From the NCBI GenBank assembly GCA_021826605.1, contig JAKAZF010000028.1:1-12013 (forward strand): a stretch of 12,013 nt of DNA, given 5' to 3'. Position numbers and translations under genes: made by a program. Shown here one piece after another: positions 1 through 5,633 of the stretch. The stretch is from Planctomycetota bacterium (lineage in GTDB: Bacteria > Planctomycetota > Phycisphaerae > WQYP01). The notes under the pieces are model-generated. The model had not been told where the DNA came from. It did no database searches and saw only the letters and a program-made list of their open reading frames with translations. Positions within the stretch are counted from its first letter, which is position 1. Each line of letters starts with the position of its first letter.

Positions 1-51
1 CGTTGACGACGAGCGACAAAGCCCACGGCCCCTTGGCCCCCGCCCGTAGGG

Positions 52-152
52 TTGGCCTGAAACCGGCCATCTGCGGCGTCGCGTCGGCTCAAGGGGTTTT
101 ACGAACCCGGTTCTCGCCGCCGACTCCTGGCATCTGGCCGGTTTGAGGCCAA
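52..152. repeat. Large imperfect inverted repeat with inner hairpins
   Basis: Two 18-bp arms (52-69 and 135-152) are reverse complements with one mismatch (position 59). The 65-nt interior can fold further: 94-98 (GGGTT) pairs with 104-108 (AACCC), and 73-78 pairs with 115-120 or 83-88 with 119-124. A short frame ending in TAG at 47-49 enters from the left edge, so this could be the 3' structured end or terminator of a plus-strand gene outside the window, but no T-tract follows. It could equally be an intergenic repeat element or the end of a mobile element. Its identity is unknown; only the fold is certain. Confidence 0.55.
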
Positions 153-174
153 TCCACCCGTAATTACGGGTGGA
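153..174. repeat. Perfect 22-bp palindrome
   Basis: Positions 153-174 are perfectly self-complementary around the centre 163/164 (core CCCGTAATTACGGG). The palindrome directly abuts the larger inverted repeat at 52-152 and starts 8 nt past the stop codon of the minus-strand lipoprotein gene. It could be a 3'-end hairpin or terminator for that gene, although a palindrome with no spacer and no T-run is not a classic intrinsic terminator. It could also be a binding site or part of a composite repeat with the neighbouring element. Confidence 0.6.
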
Positions 175-182
175 ACAGGGCA

Positions 183-692
183 CTAGCGTTGATCATGATC
201 GCGCTGCCAACCTGCCGGTGGACGGTGAAATGCCGCGCCGCGCGGCGGCATTGGGAGAGCATGTGGATGCGCACCATTCCAGAAACGAGCCTGTGCTGGT
301 GGACGGCCGGGATAATACCGCCAGTGATTATCTCGATCACGGTAATAATAAACGTGGCGTACAGGATCAAAATAATAATACGATCGAATTGCGATTCCGG
401 GGGCCAGACCAACCCGGACGTATCCAAAGGGAGGTGGTGCCAGATACATCGGCCGGGGGCCGGTCCAGAACACCGCATTGGGTGGAGGCATACCGGGGTA
501 ATATCGCCAGCCATAGTTGGGATAATAACAGTAATAAACCTCCATCCCTGGATCGTAGTAATATTGATAAGCATACGGGGCCGGCGCGACGACGGTGGCG
601 CTACCATAATAGGCCGCACAGCCGCCAAGCCATATCGAGGCTATGGCCACGAATATGACCATCATCAATAATTTAAAAGCCGGGGTATGCAT
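183..692 (-). CDS. Tyrosine-rich two-module lipoprotein, function unknown
   Basis: Predicted 169-aa exported lipoprotein. Residues 1-24 form a signal peptide (hydrophobic LLMMVIFVAIASIWLGG) ending in an LGGC lipobox, with Cys25 as the lipidation site. The mature part is very rich in Tyr, Pro and Trp and holds two ungapped 42-residue modules, 47-88 and 109-150. I count half their positions as identical (DP..VYY, WRYYPG, PP, A.FW, G..P..L..PP). The start is the ATG at 692-690, because GAGGAG (705-700) lies 7 nt upstream; an ATG at 707 overlaps that Shine-Dalgarno and is rejected. The gene diverges from arsR. It resembles small secreted YXWXXGH/YYPG-like envelope proteins, but I recognise no named family. 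Metal binding or wall anchoring is possible but unsupported. Confidence 0.8.
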   Translation of the reverse strand: MHTPAFKLLMMVIFVAIASIWLGGCAAYYGSATVVAPAPYAYQYYYDPGMEVYYCYYPNYGWRYYPGMPPPNAVFWTGPRPMYLAPPPFGYVRVGLAPGIAIRSYYYFDPVRHVYYYRDRDNHWRYYPGRPPAQARFWNGAHPHALPMPPRGAAFHRPPAGWQRDHDQR

Positions 693-729
693 ACGACAAC
701 TCCTCATGAATCATCCATCCTGTCCAATT

Positions 730-735
730 ATTATA
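730..735 (-). promoter_or_regulatory. -10 box of lipoprotein gene promoter
   Basis: Read on the minus strand this is a perfect TATAAT, 37 nt upstream of the lipoprotein ATG. No good -35 box lies at 17-18 bp; TGGCAC (759-754) is a weak match. A dyad TGGCA-N8-TGCCA (742-759) covers the expected -35 area and could bind an activator or repressor, which might compensate for the weak -35. Confidence 0.45.
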
Positions 736-777
736 CCCGCGTGGCAGTGTTCTGTGCCAGCCATCATGACGGATGGA

Positions 778-806
778 TTGACTTTCACCCATGCACAGTA
801 TATGCT
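778..806 (+). promoter_or_regulatory. Predicted promoter of the arsR operon
   Basis: TTGACT (778-783) and TATGCT (801-806) are separated by 17 bp, a good sigma-70-type match. Transcription would begin at about 812-814, only a few bases before the ATG at 816, so the arsR mRNA would be leaderless or nearly so. The promoter lies inside the frame that would be used if the upstream ATG at 687 were the start, which argues against that longer protein. Confidence 0.55.
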
Positions 807-816
807 ATAGCGTATA
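799..816. promoter_or_regulatory. Probable ArsR operator (18-bp dyad)
   Basis: The 18-bp inverted repeat has a perfect GCTATAGC core (804-811) and flanking TATA arms, with one mismatched pair (803/812). It overlaps the -10 box and runs into the arsR ATG. ArsR/SmtB repressors bind AT-rich dyads over their own promoters, so autorepression relieved by As(III) is the natural reading. Assignment as the operator is inference from position and symmetry. Confidence 0.5.
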
Positions 817-1187
817 TGGTACGAGCAGTCAGACAATCCGGTGCGGGCATTCTTGCGGATCGGATGTTCCGGGCGTTTTCCGACCGTACACGCCTGCGTA
901 TTTTGCATCTGCTGTTGGGTGGAGAATTGTGTGTGTGCGATTTGGTTCGCGTACTGGAAATATCGCAGCCTAAAATATCCCGCCATCTTGCGTACCTGCG
1001 GCGATCCGGACTCGTTGAGGCACGCAAGGATGGACTCTGGATGCACTATCAGTTGGTTCCCGCGGATAATGATTTTCATCAAAGTCTGATCAATTGCCTG
1101 CGGCACTGTTTTAACGCTGTGCCGGAATTGAAACGCGATCGTAAAAGGCTGGGACACGCGGCGTGCGGACCGGGATGCCGCGATTGA
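816..1187 (+). CDS. arsR: ArsR-family arsenite-responsive repressor
   Basis: Winged-helix repressor of the ArsR/SmtB family, 123 aa. The family signature runs from FRAFSDRTRLRILHLL (18-33) through ELCVCDL (37-43) to the recognition helix region ISQPKISRHLAYLRRSGLV (49-67). Cys39 and Cys41 match the CVCD As(III)-binding pair of classical ArsR proteins. The third ligand Cys of the plasmid R773 type (CVCDLC) is Val44 here, and two Cys near the C-terminus (117, 121) might substitute for it; that is inference. ATG 816 is chosen because the promoter and operator lie just upstream and the length fits the family. It has no Shine-Dalgarno and may be leaderless. It is the first gene of arsR-arsC-acr3 and is divergent from the lipoprotein gene. 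Confidence 0.9.
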   Translation: MVRAVRQSGAGILADRMFRAFSDRTRLRILHLLLGGELCVCDLVRVLEISQPKISRHLAYLRRSGLVEARKDGLWMHYQLVPADNDFHQSLINCLRHCFNAVPELKRDRKRLGHAACGPGCRD

Positions 1188-1208
1188 AGGCGTTTCCGCT
1201 TTTTTTTA
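1187..1208 (+). terminator. Weak hairpin plus T8 between arsR and arsC
   Basis: AAGGCG (1187-1192) can pair with CGCTTT (1197-1202) across a TTTC loop, with one G-T pair. The stem runs directly into a T8 tract (1200-1207). It overlaps the arsR stop codon. As a weak, leaky terminator it could lower arsC-acr3 expression relative to arsR. The stem is only 6 bp, so the call is tentative. Confidence 0.3.
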
Positions 1209-1259
1209 TTTCGATAATATATCTGGATGTGCGTATATGTTTAACAGGAGTGCCCGACC

Positions 1260-1718
1260 ATGACACGCAAACTCAAAATACTGTTTCTCTGCACGGGCAA
1301 TTCATGCCGCAGTCAGATGGCGGAGGGTTGGGCGCGGCATCTTAAAGGCGATGTCTTGGATGCGTATTCCGCGGGGATTGAAACACACGGCTTAAACCCC
1401 AATGCGGTAAAAGTAATGGCTGAAGTCGGCGTGGACATCAGGGGACAGGCATCCAAAAATGTCAATGAATTAATGAATGTTCCATTTGACGCGGTGATTA
1501 CCGTCTGTGGTCACGCCAATGAAACCTGCCCTGCCTGGCTGGGTAAGAAAACGCGCATCGTGCATATCGGATTTGATGATCCCCCGAAGCTGGCCAAAAC
1601 AGCCAGGACGCAGGAAGAGGCGCTGGGCCATTATCGGCGTGTACGGGATGAGATCAAAGCGTTTGTGGAGTCGTTGCCACAAGCGATTATGGAATCGGCT
1701 GCCACCGTAAATGAATGA
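1260..1718 (+). CDS. arsC: Arsenate reductase, thioredoxin-coupled (LMW-PTP fold)
   Basis: Cytoplasmic arsenate reductase, 152 aa, converting As(V) to As(III) for export. The N-terminal P-loop FLCTGNSCRSQ (9-19) provides the nucleophile Cys11 and Arg17. The redox relay pair Cys83 and Cys90 lies in VCGHANETC, and FDDPP follows with the likely general acid. This Cys11-Cys83-Cys90 set matches the thioredoxin-linked pI258-type ArsC, not the glutaredoxin-linked plasmid R773 type. Length is slightly above the family norm (about 130-140 aa) through a short C-terminal tail. AGGAG (1246-1250) sits 9 nt before the ATG. The gene lies 72 bp after arsR and 39 bp before acr3, consistent with one transcript. 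Confidence 0.95.
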   Translation: MTRKLKILFLCTGNSCRSQMAEGWARHLKGDVLDAYSAGIETHGLNPNAVKVMAEVGVDIRGQASKNVNELMNVPFDAVITVCGHANETCPAWLGKKTRIVHIGFDDPPKLAKTARTQEEALGHYRRVRDEIKAFVESLPQAIMESAATVNE

Positions 1719-1757
1719 TGCGATTACTGATGTTTGAGCCGCTGACAGGAGTTGGTT

Positions 1758-2897
1758 ATGTCTGTGCAATGTGAAACAATTGCTAAGCGGGCTGCCGGAT
1801 CACCCATGGGTTTCTTCGAGCGTTACCTGACTTTATGGGTATTTCTATGCATTGTGGCGGGAATCATTTGCGGGAGGATATTACCGGGAGCATTTCACGC
1901 CGTTGGCGGCATGGAAATTGCGCAGGTAAATTTGCCGGTGGCGGTACTGATCTGGATTATGATCATTCCAATGCTGCTGAAAATAGACCTCCGGGCCATC
2001 AAATCCGTGGGGCATCACTGGCGCGGCATGCTGATCACGCTGTTTGTAAACTGGGCGGTCAAGCCCTTTTCGATGGCACTGTTGGCATGGGTGTTTATCG
2101 GGATTCTTTTTAAGCCCTGGCTGCCGGCCGATCAAATTAACAGCTACATTGCCGGATTGATCATCCTGGCTACCGCACCGTGCACGGCGATGGTATTTGT
2201 GTGGAGTCTGCTGGCGCGCGGTGAACCGACCTTTACGCTTTCACAGGTAGCGCTGAATGATCTGATCATGATCGTGGCGTTTGCGCCGATCGTTGGATTG
2301 CTGCTCGGCCTGACTTCCATTTCCGTCCCATGGTCCACACTGTTGCTGTCTGTACTGCTGTACATCGTGGTGCCGCTGATTATCGCCAACGCTCTGCGCC
2401 GCTTGATATTGCGCCGATCCGCGGGGGAATTGAAACTTCAACGTTTCACCCAGACACTTCATCCCGTGGCTCTGCTGGCGCTGTTGGCCATGCTGGTGTT
2501 GCTCTTTGGTTTTCAGGGAGGCCGGATTGTCGCACAGCCACTGGTCATCGTATTGCTGGCTATTCCCATCATCATCCAAGTATATTTTAATTCCGCACTG
2601 GCGTACCTGCTGAATCGGGCGGCGCGTTCCGCCCATTGTGTCGCCGGGCCTTCCGCGCTTATTGGGGCAAGCAATTTCTTTGAATTGGCGGTTGCGACGG
2701 CCATTGCCTTGTTCGGGTTCCGCTCCGGCGCGGCGCTGGCTACCGTCGTGGGTGTGCTGGTGGAAGTGCCCGTGATGCTATCCGCGGTGGCTCTGGTCAA
2801 TCGCACGCGTCCATGGTATGAGCGGCGAAAAGGCGTCGTGCCGCAGGAACAATGTTGCCCGAATCTACAGGCTTCGACGGCGCAGGCATCGGTTTGA
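1758..2897 (+). CDS. acr3: Acr3-family arsenite efflux permease
   Basis: Inner-membrane carrier of about ten hydrophobic segments, 379 aa, extruding As(III) driven by the membrane potential or proton gradient. Family hallmarks are ATAPCTAMVFVWS (138-150) with conserved Cys142, GASNFFELAVATAIALFG (303-320), and GVLVEVPVM (332-340) with Glu336. The Cys and Glu correspond to the residues essential for transport in characterised Acr3 proteins. ATG 1758 is preferred because AGGAG (1747-1751) lies 6 nt upstream; a TTG at 1752 directly abuts the Shine-Dalgarno. The C-terminus carries an extra Cys-Cys pair (366-367). It is the last gene of the arsenic operon. The 155 bp after it holds only a stray AGGAG (2926-2930) not followed by an extended frame. 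Confidence 0.95.
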   Translation: MSVQCETIAKRAAGSPMGFFERYLTLWVFLCIVAGIICGRILPGAFHAVGGMEIAQVNLPVAVLIWIMIIPMLLKIDLRAIKSVGHHWRGMLITLFVNWAVKPFSMALLAWVFIGILFKPWLPADQINSYIAGLIILATAPCTAMVFVWSLLARGEPTFTLSQVALNDLIMIVAFAPIVGLLLGLTSISVPWSTLLLSVLLYIVVPLIIANALRRLILRRSAGELKLQRFTQTLHPVALLALLAMLVLLFGFQGGRIVAQPLVIVLLAIPIIIQVYFNSALAYLLNRAARSAHCVAGPSALIGASNFFELAVATAIALFGFRSGAALATVVGVLVEVPVMLSAVALVNRTRPWYERRKGVVPQEQCCPNLQASTAQASV

Positions 2898-3052
2898 TCC
2901 ACGTTGATGAGTGTGAATAATTTTCAGGAGACCCAACATTGTATCCTGGACTTTGTTGATCCTTGATCCATGCGCATTGAACAAGTACAGCGTTTAGGGC
3001 GATACGGCGACGGACTATTGGATAATAATAGCTTTGACGCTATCATTGAGTC

Positions 3053-3307
3053 ATGGTGAGCCTTGTCATTACCCCGGATGCGCAGGAGCAGTTCAAGGGT
3101 CTGCCCAAGACGGTGCGGGCCAGTATTATGGTAGTGCTGGAACGGCTTGCCAGGTGGCCGGAGGTCAGCGGAGCCAAGCCACTGCGCGGGGTGATGTCCG
3201 GTAGCTACCGAATTCGGACTGGTGATTACCGCGTGATCTTTCGCGTCCATGCGGATGTAATTACTGTGATGCGGATAGGAATTCGCCGCGACGTTTATGA
3301 AGATTAA
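3053..3307 (+). CDS. RelE/ParE-superfamily toxin (HigB/RelE-like)
   Basis: 84-aa protein with the compact RelE fold pattern: an N-terminal strand (VSLVITPDAQEQF), helices with LPKTVRASIMVVLERL, a central KPLRG (residues 42-46), SGSYRIRTGDYRVIFRV (49-65), and a C-terminal strand with IGIRRDVYED. The basic and aromatic residues (Arg53, Arg55, Arg60, Arg78, Tyr82) are of the kind used by RelE-type mRNA interferases on ribosome-bound mRNA, but ParE-type gyrase toxins share the scaffold, so the target is uncertain. Length is typical. No strong Shine-Dalgarno precedes ATG 3053. The toxin gene comes before its antitoxin, 12 bp apart, as in higBA-type modules. It lies just downstream of the arsenic operon and is probably transcribed from its own promoter. 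Confidence 0.85.
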   Translation: MVSLVITPDAQEQFKGLPKTVRASIMVVLERLARWPEVSGAKPLRGVMSGSYRIRTGDYRVIFRVHADVITVMRIGIRRDVYED

Positions 3308-3319
3308 ACAGGTGACATT

Positions 3320-3712
3320 ATGGCTAATGTGATTGAGATTAAAGGCGAGCGTTTTTTTTTACTACCGGAATCGGAGTACCTGCGAATGATCGAACAGAGC
3401 CTCGAGTCGGCGGGGCTGCTGCCGGCCTATCCGCCGCGTGATCGCTCCGGAAATTGCCCAGCGCTGGATTTTGCCCGGGTGAATCTGGCACGCGAAATTA
3501 TCCGTGATCGAACAGCCTGTGCTTTAAGCCAGCGCGATCTTGCGCTACTGGTCGGTGTGCCTCAATCAACGGTAGCCAGGGTGGAATCGGGTAAGGTCAG
3601 CCCGACAGTCCGTATGGTTGAACGCATCGAAGCGGCACTGCTGCGAGCGGCGAAGAAGCGCCGGGCACAGACACCGCGGGGTAGATCGTCCGAAACAAAT
3701 TGGAAACGATAA
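3320..3712 (+). CDS. HTH-type antitoxin and autoregulator of the toxin gene
   Basis: 130-aa partner of the preceding toxin. Residues 1-25 (ANVIEIKGERFFLLPESEY) resemble an N-terminal strand-helix dimerisation segment seen in Phd/HTH hybrid antitoxins. Residues 70-108 form an Xre/HTH_3 helix-turn-helix (LSQRDLALLVGV, PQSTVARVESG, SPTVRMVERIEAAL). The C-terminus is basic and may be disordered. It would neutralise the toxin by binding and repress the operon. AGGTGA precedes the ATG by a few bases. A T9 run (3352-3360) covers codons 11-14 and is a potential slippage or mutation hotspot. Function rests on gene order and the two domain types. Confidence 0.85.
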   Translation: MANVIEIKGERFFLLPESEYLRMIEQSLESAGLLPAYPPRDRSGNCPALDFARVNLAREIIRDRTACALSQRDLALLVGVPQSTVARVESGKVSPTVRMVERIEAALLRAAKKRRAQTPRGRSSETNWKR

Positions 3713-3758
3713 CGAAATTCAGCCTCGTGTCATAATCCCATTTCACAACTCCTTAAGT

Positions 3759-3777
3759 CGGCGGCATTGTGCCGCCG
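3759..3777. terminator. GC-rich hairpin between convergent units
   Basis: A perfect 8-bp stem CGGCGGCA/TGCCGCCG closes on a TTG loop. It lies 46 bp after the antitoxin stop and faces the SRP RNA transcript from the other side. Neither strand shows a T-tract after it, so it may mark a 3' end by another mechanism or be an intergenic repeat. A second, weaker nested repeat follows at 3782-3830 (AGGCT/AGCCT outside TTCAGT/ACTGAA). Confidence 0.4.
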
Positions 3778-3879
3778 TGGAAGGCTGGCGAGTATTCAGT
3801 ATTATTAACCACAAACACTGAAAAAAGCCTACGATTTATGGAAACTGTATTTTTTCTTTCGCGCTCTGCGGCGTACCAT

Positions 3880-4000
3880 CGCCCCGCCCAAGGTCGGGCT
3901 ACCGACGGCACCGGACTGAACATGCTTATGGCTGCTTCCTTCCGGACCTGACCAGGTTCACAGTCAACCCGTGCATCGGGCCCGACCATGGCCGGGGCGC
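3880..4000 (-). ncRNA. ffs: Signal recognition particle RNA (4.5S, small bacterial type)
   Basis: Read on the minus strand, 3953-3929 carries the universally conserved SRP domain IV core (GGTCAGGTCCGG, AAGGAAGCAGCCA). It looks identical over 25 nt to the E. coli 4.5S core as I recall it. The ends form the expected long helix: CGCCCC at the 5' side pairs with GGGGCG at the 3' side, and GGTCGGGC pairs with GCCCGACC. No Alu domain is seen, so this is the short bacterial form of about 115-130 nt. Extra pairing (4001-4004 with 3871-3874) could lengthen the helix. The RNA scaffolds Ffh and FtsY in co-translational membrane targeting. It lies about 85 bp downstream of dnaN on the same strand, with its own promoter. 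Exact ends are estimates. Confidence 0.93.
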
Positions 4001-4015
4001 ACGCGCCAAACATGG

Positions 4016-4045
4016 ATCATAACCGCAATTGCCAGATGCCGCCAA
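4016..4045 (-). promoter_or_regulatory. Promoter of the SRP RNA gene
   Basis: On the minus strand TTGGCG (4045-4040) is followed by an 18-bp spacer and TATGAT (4021-4016), five of six matches to the -10 consensus. Transcription would start near 4007-4009, just before the first helix strand of the SRP RNA. Both position and orientation fit that gene and not dnaN. Confidence 0.6.
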
Positions 4046-4085
4046 TTTTTGCGATAACATTCTCCCGCAGAGTACCCGAGTCGGC

Positions 4086-5246
4086 TTATGTCAAATTCAC
4101 CGGCATGATGACATACAGGAAATTCGAACCGGCCCGCAATAGACCGGGCTTGGCGGCGGATTTAAGTTCCAGCGTTACTTCTTCCGTTGTCGCAACTTTC
4201 AAGGCATCGAGCAGATATTGCGGATTAAAGCCCACATCAAGCGATTCTCCGGAAAATTCAATCGCCATTTCCACCTTGGCCTCGCCGACATCCGGAGAGC
4301 GGCCTGAAATGGTCAGCACTTTCGAATCAAAATTGAGACGAACCGACCGTGAATCATCATTCGTCAACAGTGCCGCCCGGCGAACCGCGCTTTGCAATTT
4401 GTCACGATTTAAGCTGGTCTTGCGATCACAATCTTTCGGAATCACATCCTGGTACGGAGGGAAGGCACCCTCTACCAGGAGAGCGCTGAATGTTGCGGTC
4501 GGTTGTGTCACCGGCTTGGCCTTATCCCCTTCCGCGGCAACCAGGGCGGGCAGAATCCGCCCGAAAATCTTATTCTCACGGAATTGCAGATCAACCGTGC
4601 TTTCCCGCACGGTCAGCAGCCGCTCCAGCAATACCAACGCTTTAATCGGCACAACCGCGGAAACATCCTTGCTTTCACCACCATGCGCTTCATCACGGGT
4701 TTGTGAAAGTCGATGGCCATCGGTAGCAACAAGCGAAAGTTTTTTTCCTTTGCGTTCAAACAGCACACCGTTGATCGCATAACGGCTCATTTCCTTGGCG
4801 GCGGCAAAGCGGGTTCGATCCAGCATGTCTTTGAGGGCACCGGCGGTAATGGAAAAATCCGGGTCGCCTTCAAATCCGCCGACCGGTGGAAATTCGTCGG
4901 GGTTGAACCCCAGCAGCGTAAAGGTGCTGTCCGATCCCTTAATGGTCGCTTTTTCGCCTTCAGTATCCAGCGTAATGGTTTCATCCGGTGAATTATTGAC
5001 GATCTCACTTAGTTTGCCAGCGGGCAGCAGAACATTGCCCTCCTGGCCGATTTCAACTTGAGGGATCGTTGTTTCCAGCGTCATTTCCAAGTCCGTGGAG
5101 ACCAGGCGGATGGCCTTGTCCCGCCCATTGGCCACGGTACTGATGCGCACGCATGAGAGCACCGGCTTGGGCGAACGGGTTGGTACCACGCTGCAGGCAA
5201 GTGCGAGAACTTCCACAAGGGCTTGACGATTGACGATGGCTTTCAT
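4086..5246 (-). CDS. dnaN: DNA polymerase III beta subunit (sliding clamp)
   Basis: 386-aa ring-forming processivity clamp that dimerises around DNA and tethers Pol III and repair proteins. Three repeated clamp domains of about 125 residues are expected. Diagnostic stretches are the N-terminal MKAIVNRQAL, LVSTDLEMTLE (48-58), LLPAGKLSEIV (73-83), RYAINGVLFE (155-164), ATDGHRLS (174-181), and the C-terminal YVIMPVNLT, where the usual MPMRL-like end is altered to MPVNL plus Thr. AGGA lies 8 nt before ATG 5246. The gene is complete and intact. Neither dnaA nor recF appears beside it, which is unusual compared with the classic dnaA-dnaN-recF order. The SRP RNA gene follows on the same strand. The stop of an upstream 62-codon frame overlaps the ATG as ATGA. 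Confidence 0.97.
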   Translation of the reverse strand: MKAIVNRQALVEVLALACSVVPTRSPKPVLSCVRISTVANGRDKAIRLVSTDLEMTLETTIPQVEIGQEGNVLLPAGKLSEIVNNSPDETITLDTEGEKATIKGSDSTFTLLGFNPDEFPPVGGFEGDPDFSITAGALKDMLDRTRFAAAKEMSRYAINGVLFERKGKKLSLVATDGHRLSQTRDEAHGGESKDVSAVVPIKALVLLERLLTVRESTVDLQFRENKIFGRILPALVAAEGDKAKPVTQPTATFSALLVEGAFPPYQDVIPKDCDRKTSLNRDKLQSAVRRAALLTNDDSRSVRLNFDSKVLTISGRSPDVGEAKVEMAIEFSGESLDVGFNPQYLLDALKVATTEEVTLELKSAAKPGLLRAGSNFLYVIMPVNLT

Positions 5247-5297
5247 GCTTTATTTCCTGACAAAAAGGCCTTCAATTCATTCCTGATCGCCCGCCAC

Positions 5298-5315
5298 GGC
5301 GCGCCAGCGCGCTGG
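5298..5315. repeat. Overlapping GC palindromes upstream of dnaN
   Basis: GGCGCGCC (5298-5305) and CCAGCGCGCTGG (5304-5315) are both perfectly palindromic and share two bases, 52-69 bp upstream of the dnaN ATG. They could be a regulator site or an mRNA hairpin in the dnaN leader. No clear -35/-10 pair was found beside them. Confidence 0.35.
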
Positions 5316-5369
5316 AGGTTAAGACGATAATATGGAATAGTAATATCCCAAGACCAAAACGACAACACC

Positions 5370-5397
5370 TCGAAGAGTTTGTGTCGAAGAGTTTGTG
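5370..5397. repeat. Perfect 14-bp tandem duplication
   Basis: TCGAAGAGTTTGTG occurs twice head to tail (5370-5383 and 5384-5397) with no mismatch. The unit is twice seven bases long, matching the period of the heptad clusters that follow. It lies about 125 bp upstream of dnaN. Perfect identity suggests a recent or actively maintained duplication. Confidence 0.85.
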
Positions 5398-5462
5398 AGG
5401 GGAGGTTGGGCGTGGCAATAAATCCGGGCATCCGTGGCGGCGGCGGCCGCAGAGCAGAGAAT

Positions 5463-5633
5463 AGTAGAGAGTTGAGCAGTAGAGCACGTTCTTACAACGA
5501 GCAACGAACAACGAGAAACGAGCAACATGCCACAAATGAATCAATGAATAATGAGTAATGAATAGAACGGGGTTTGGGGCGCTGCGCTTCAACGAAACGC
5601 TACGCTCAACGAGAACCGAGCAACAAGAAACGC
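5463..5633. repeat. Four clusters of degenerate heptanucleotide tandem repeats
   Basis: Cluster 1 (5463-5484) has AGTAGAG, AGTTGAG and AGTAGAG units. Cluster 2 (5496-5526) has AACGAGC, AACGAAC, AACGAGA, AACGAGC and AAC. Cluster 3 (5535-5563) has AATGAATC and then AATGAAT, AATGAGT, AATGAAT. Cluster 4 (5608-5633) has AACGAGA, ACCGAGC, AACAAGA and AACGC. All have a 7-bp period and a shared A-A-Y-G-A skeleton in clusters 2-4. They resemble the STRR heptamer families described in cyanobacteria, but with a different sequence. The strand is strongly purine/A-rich. Translations of either strand look low-complexity, so I read this as non-coding. Confidence 0.7.

Noticed and set aside
1..149. Short plus-strand frames entering from the left edge
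   Set aside because: One ends at 47-49 and another at about 149; both are too short and overlap the inverted repeat, so coding status cannot be judged.
52..152. Integron attC site
   Set aside because: The arm ends do not match the RYYYAAC/GTTRRRY core sites, and no integrase or cassette order is visible.
740..762. Sigma-54 promoter (TGGCAC...TGC) for the lipoprotein gene
   Set aside because: The GG-to-GC distance is 11 bp, not the required 10, and a perfect TATAAT lies just downstream.
687..815. Longer arsR starting at ATG 687
   Set aside because: It would overlap the lipoprotein gene start and contain the predicted arsR promoter and operator; the extra 43 residues do not look like ArsR sequence and have no ribosome binding site.
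3988..4782. 264-codon plus-strand frame
   Set aside because: It is the antisense shadow of dnaN and part of the SRP RNA gene; its composition (Ser/Arg/Thr-rich) is typical of a shadow frame.
5463..5633. CRISPR array or iteron-type origin
   Set aside because: The units are 7 bp, degenerate and directly adjacent, without spacers; no DnaA box or rep/cas gene is nearby.
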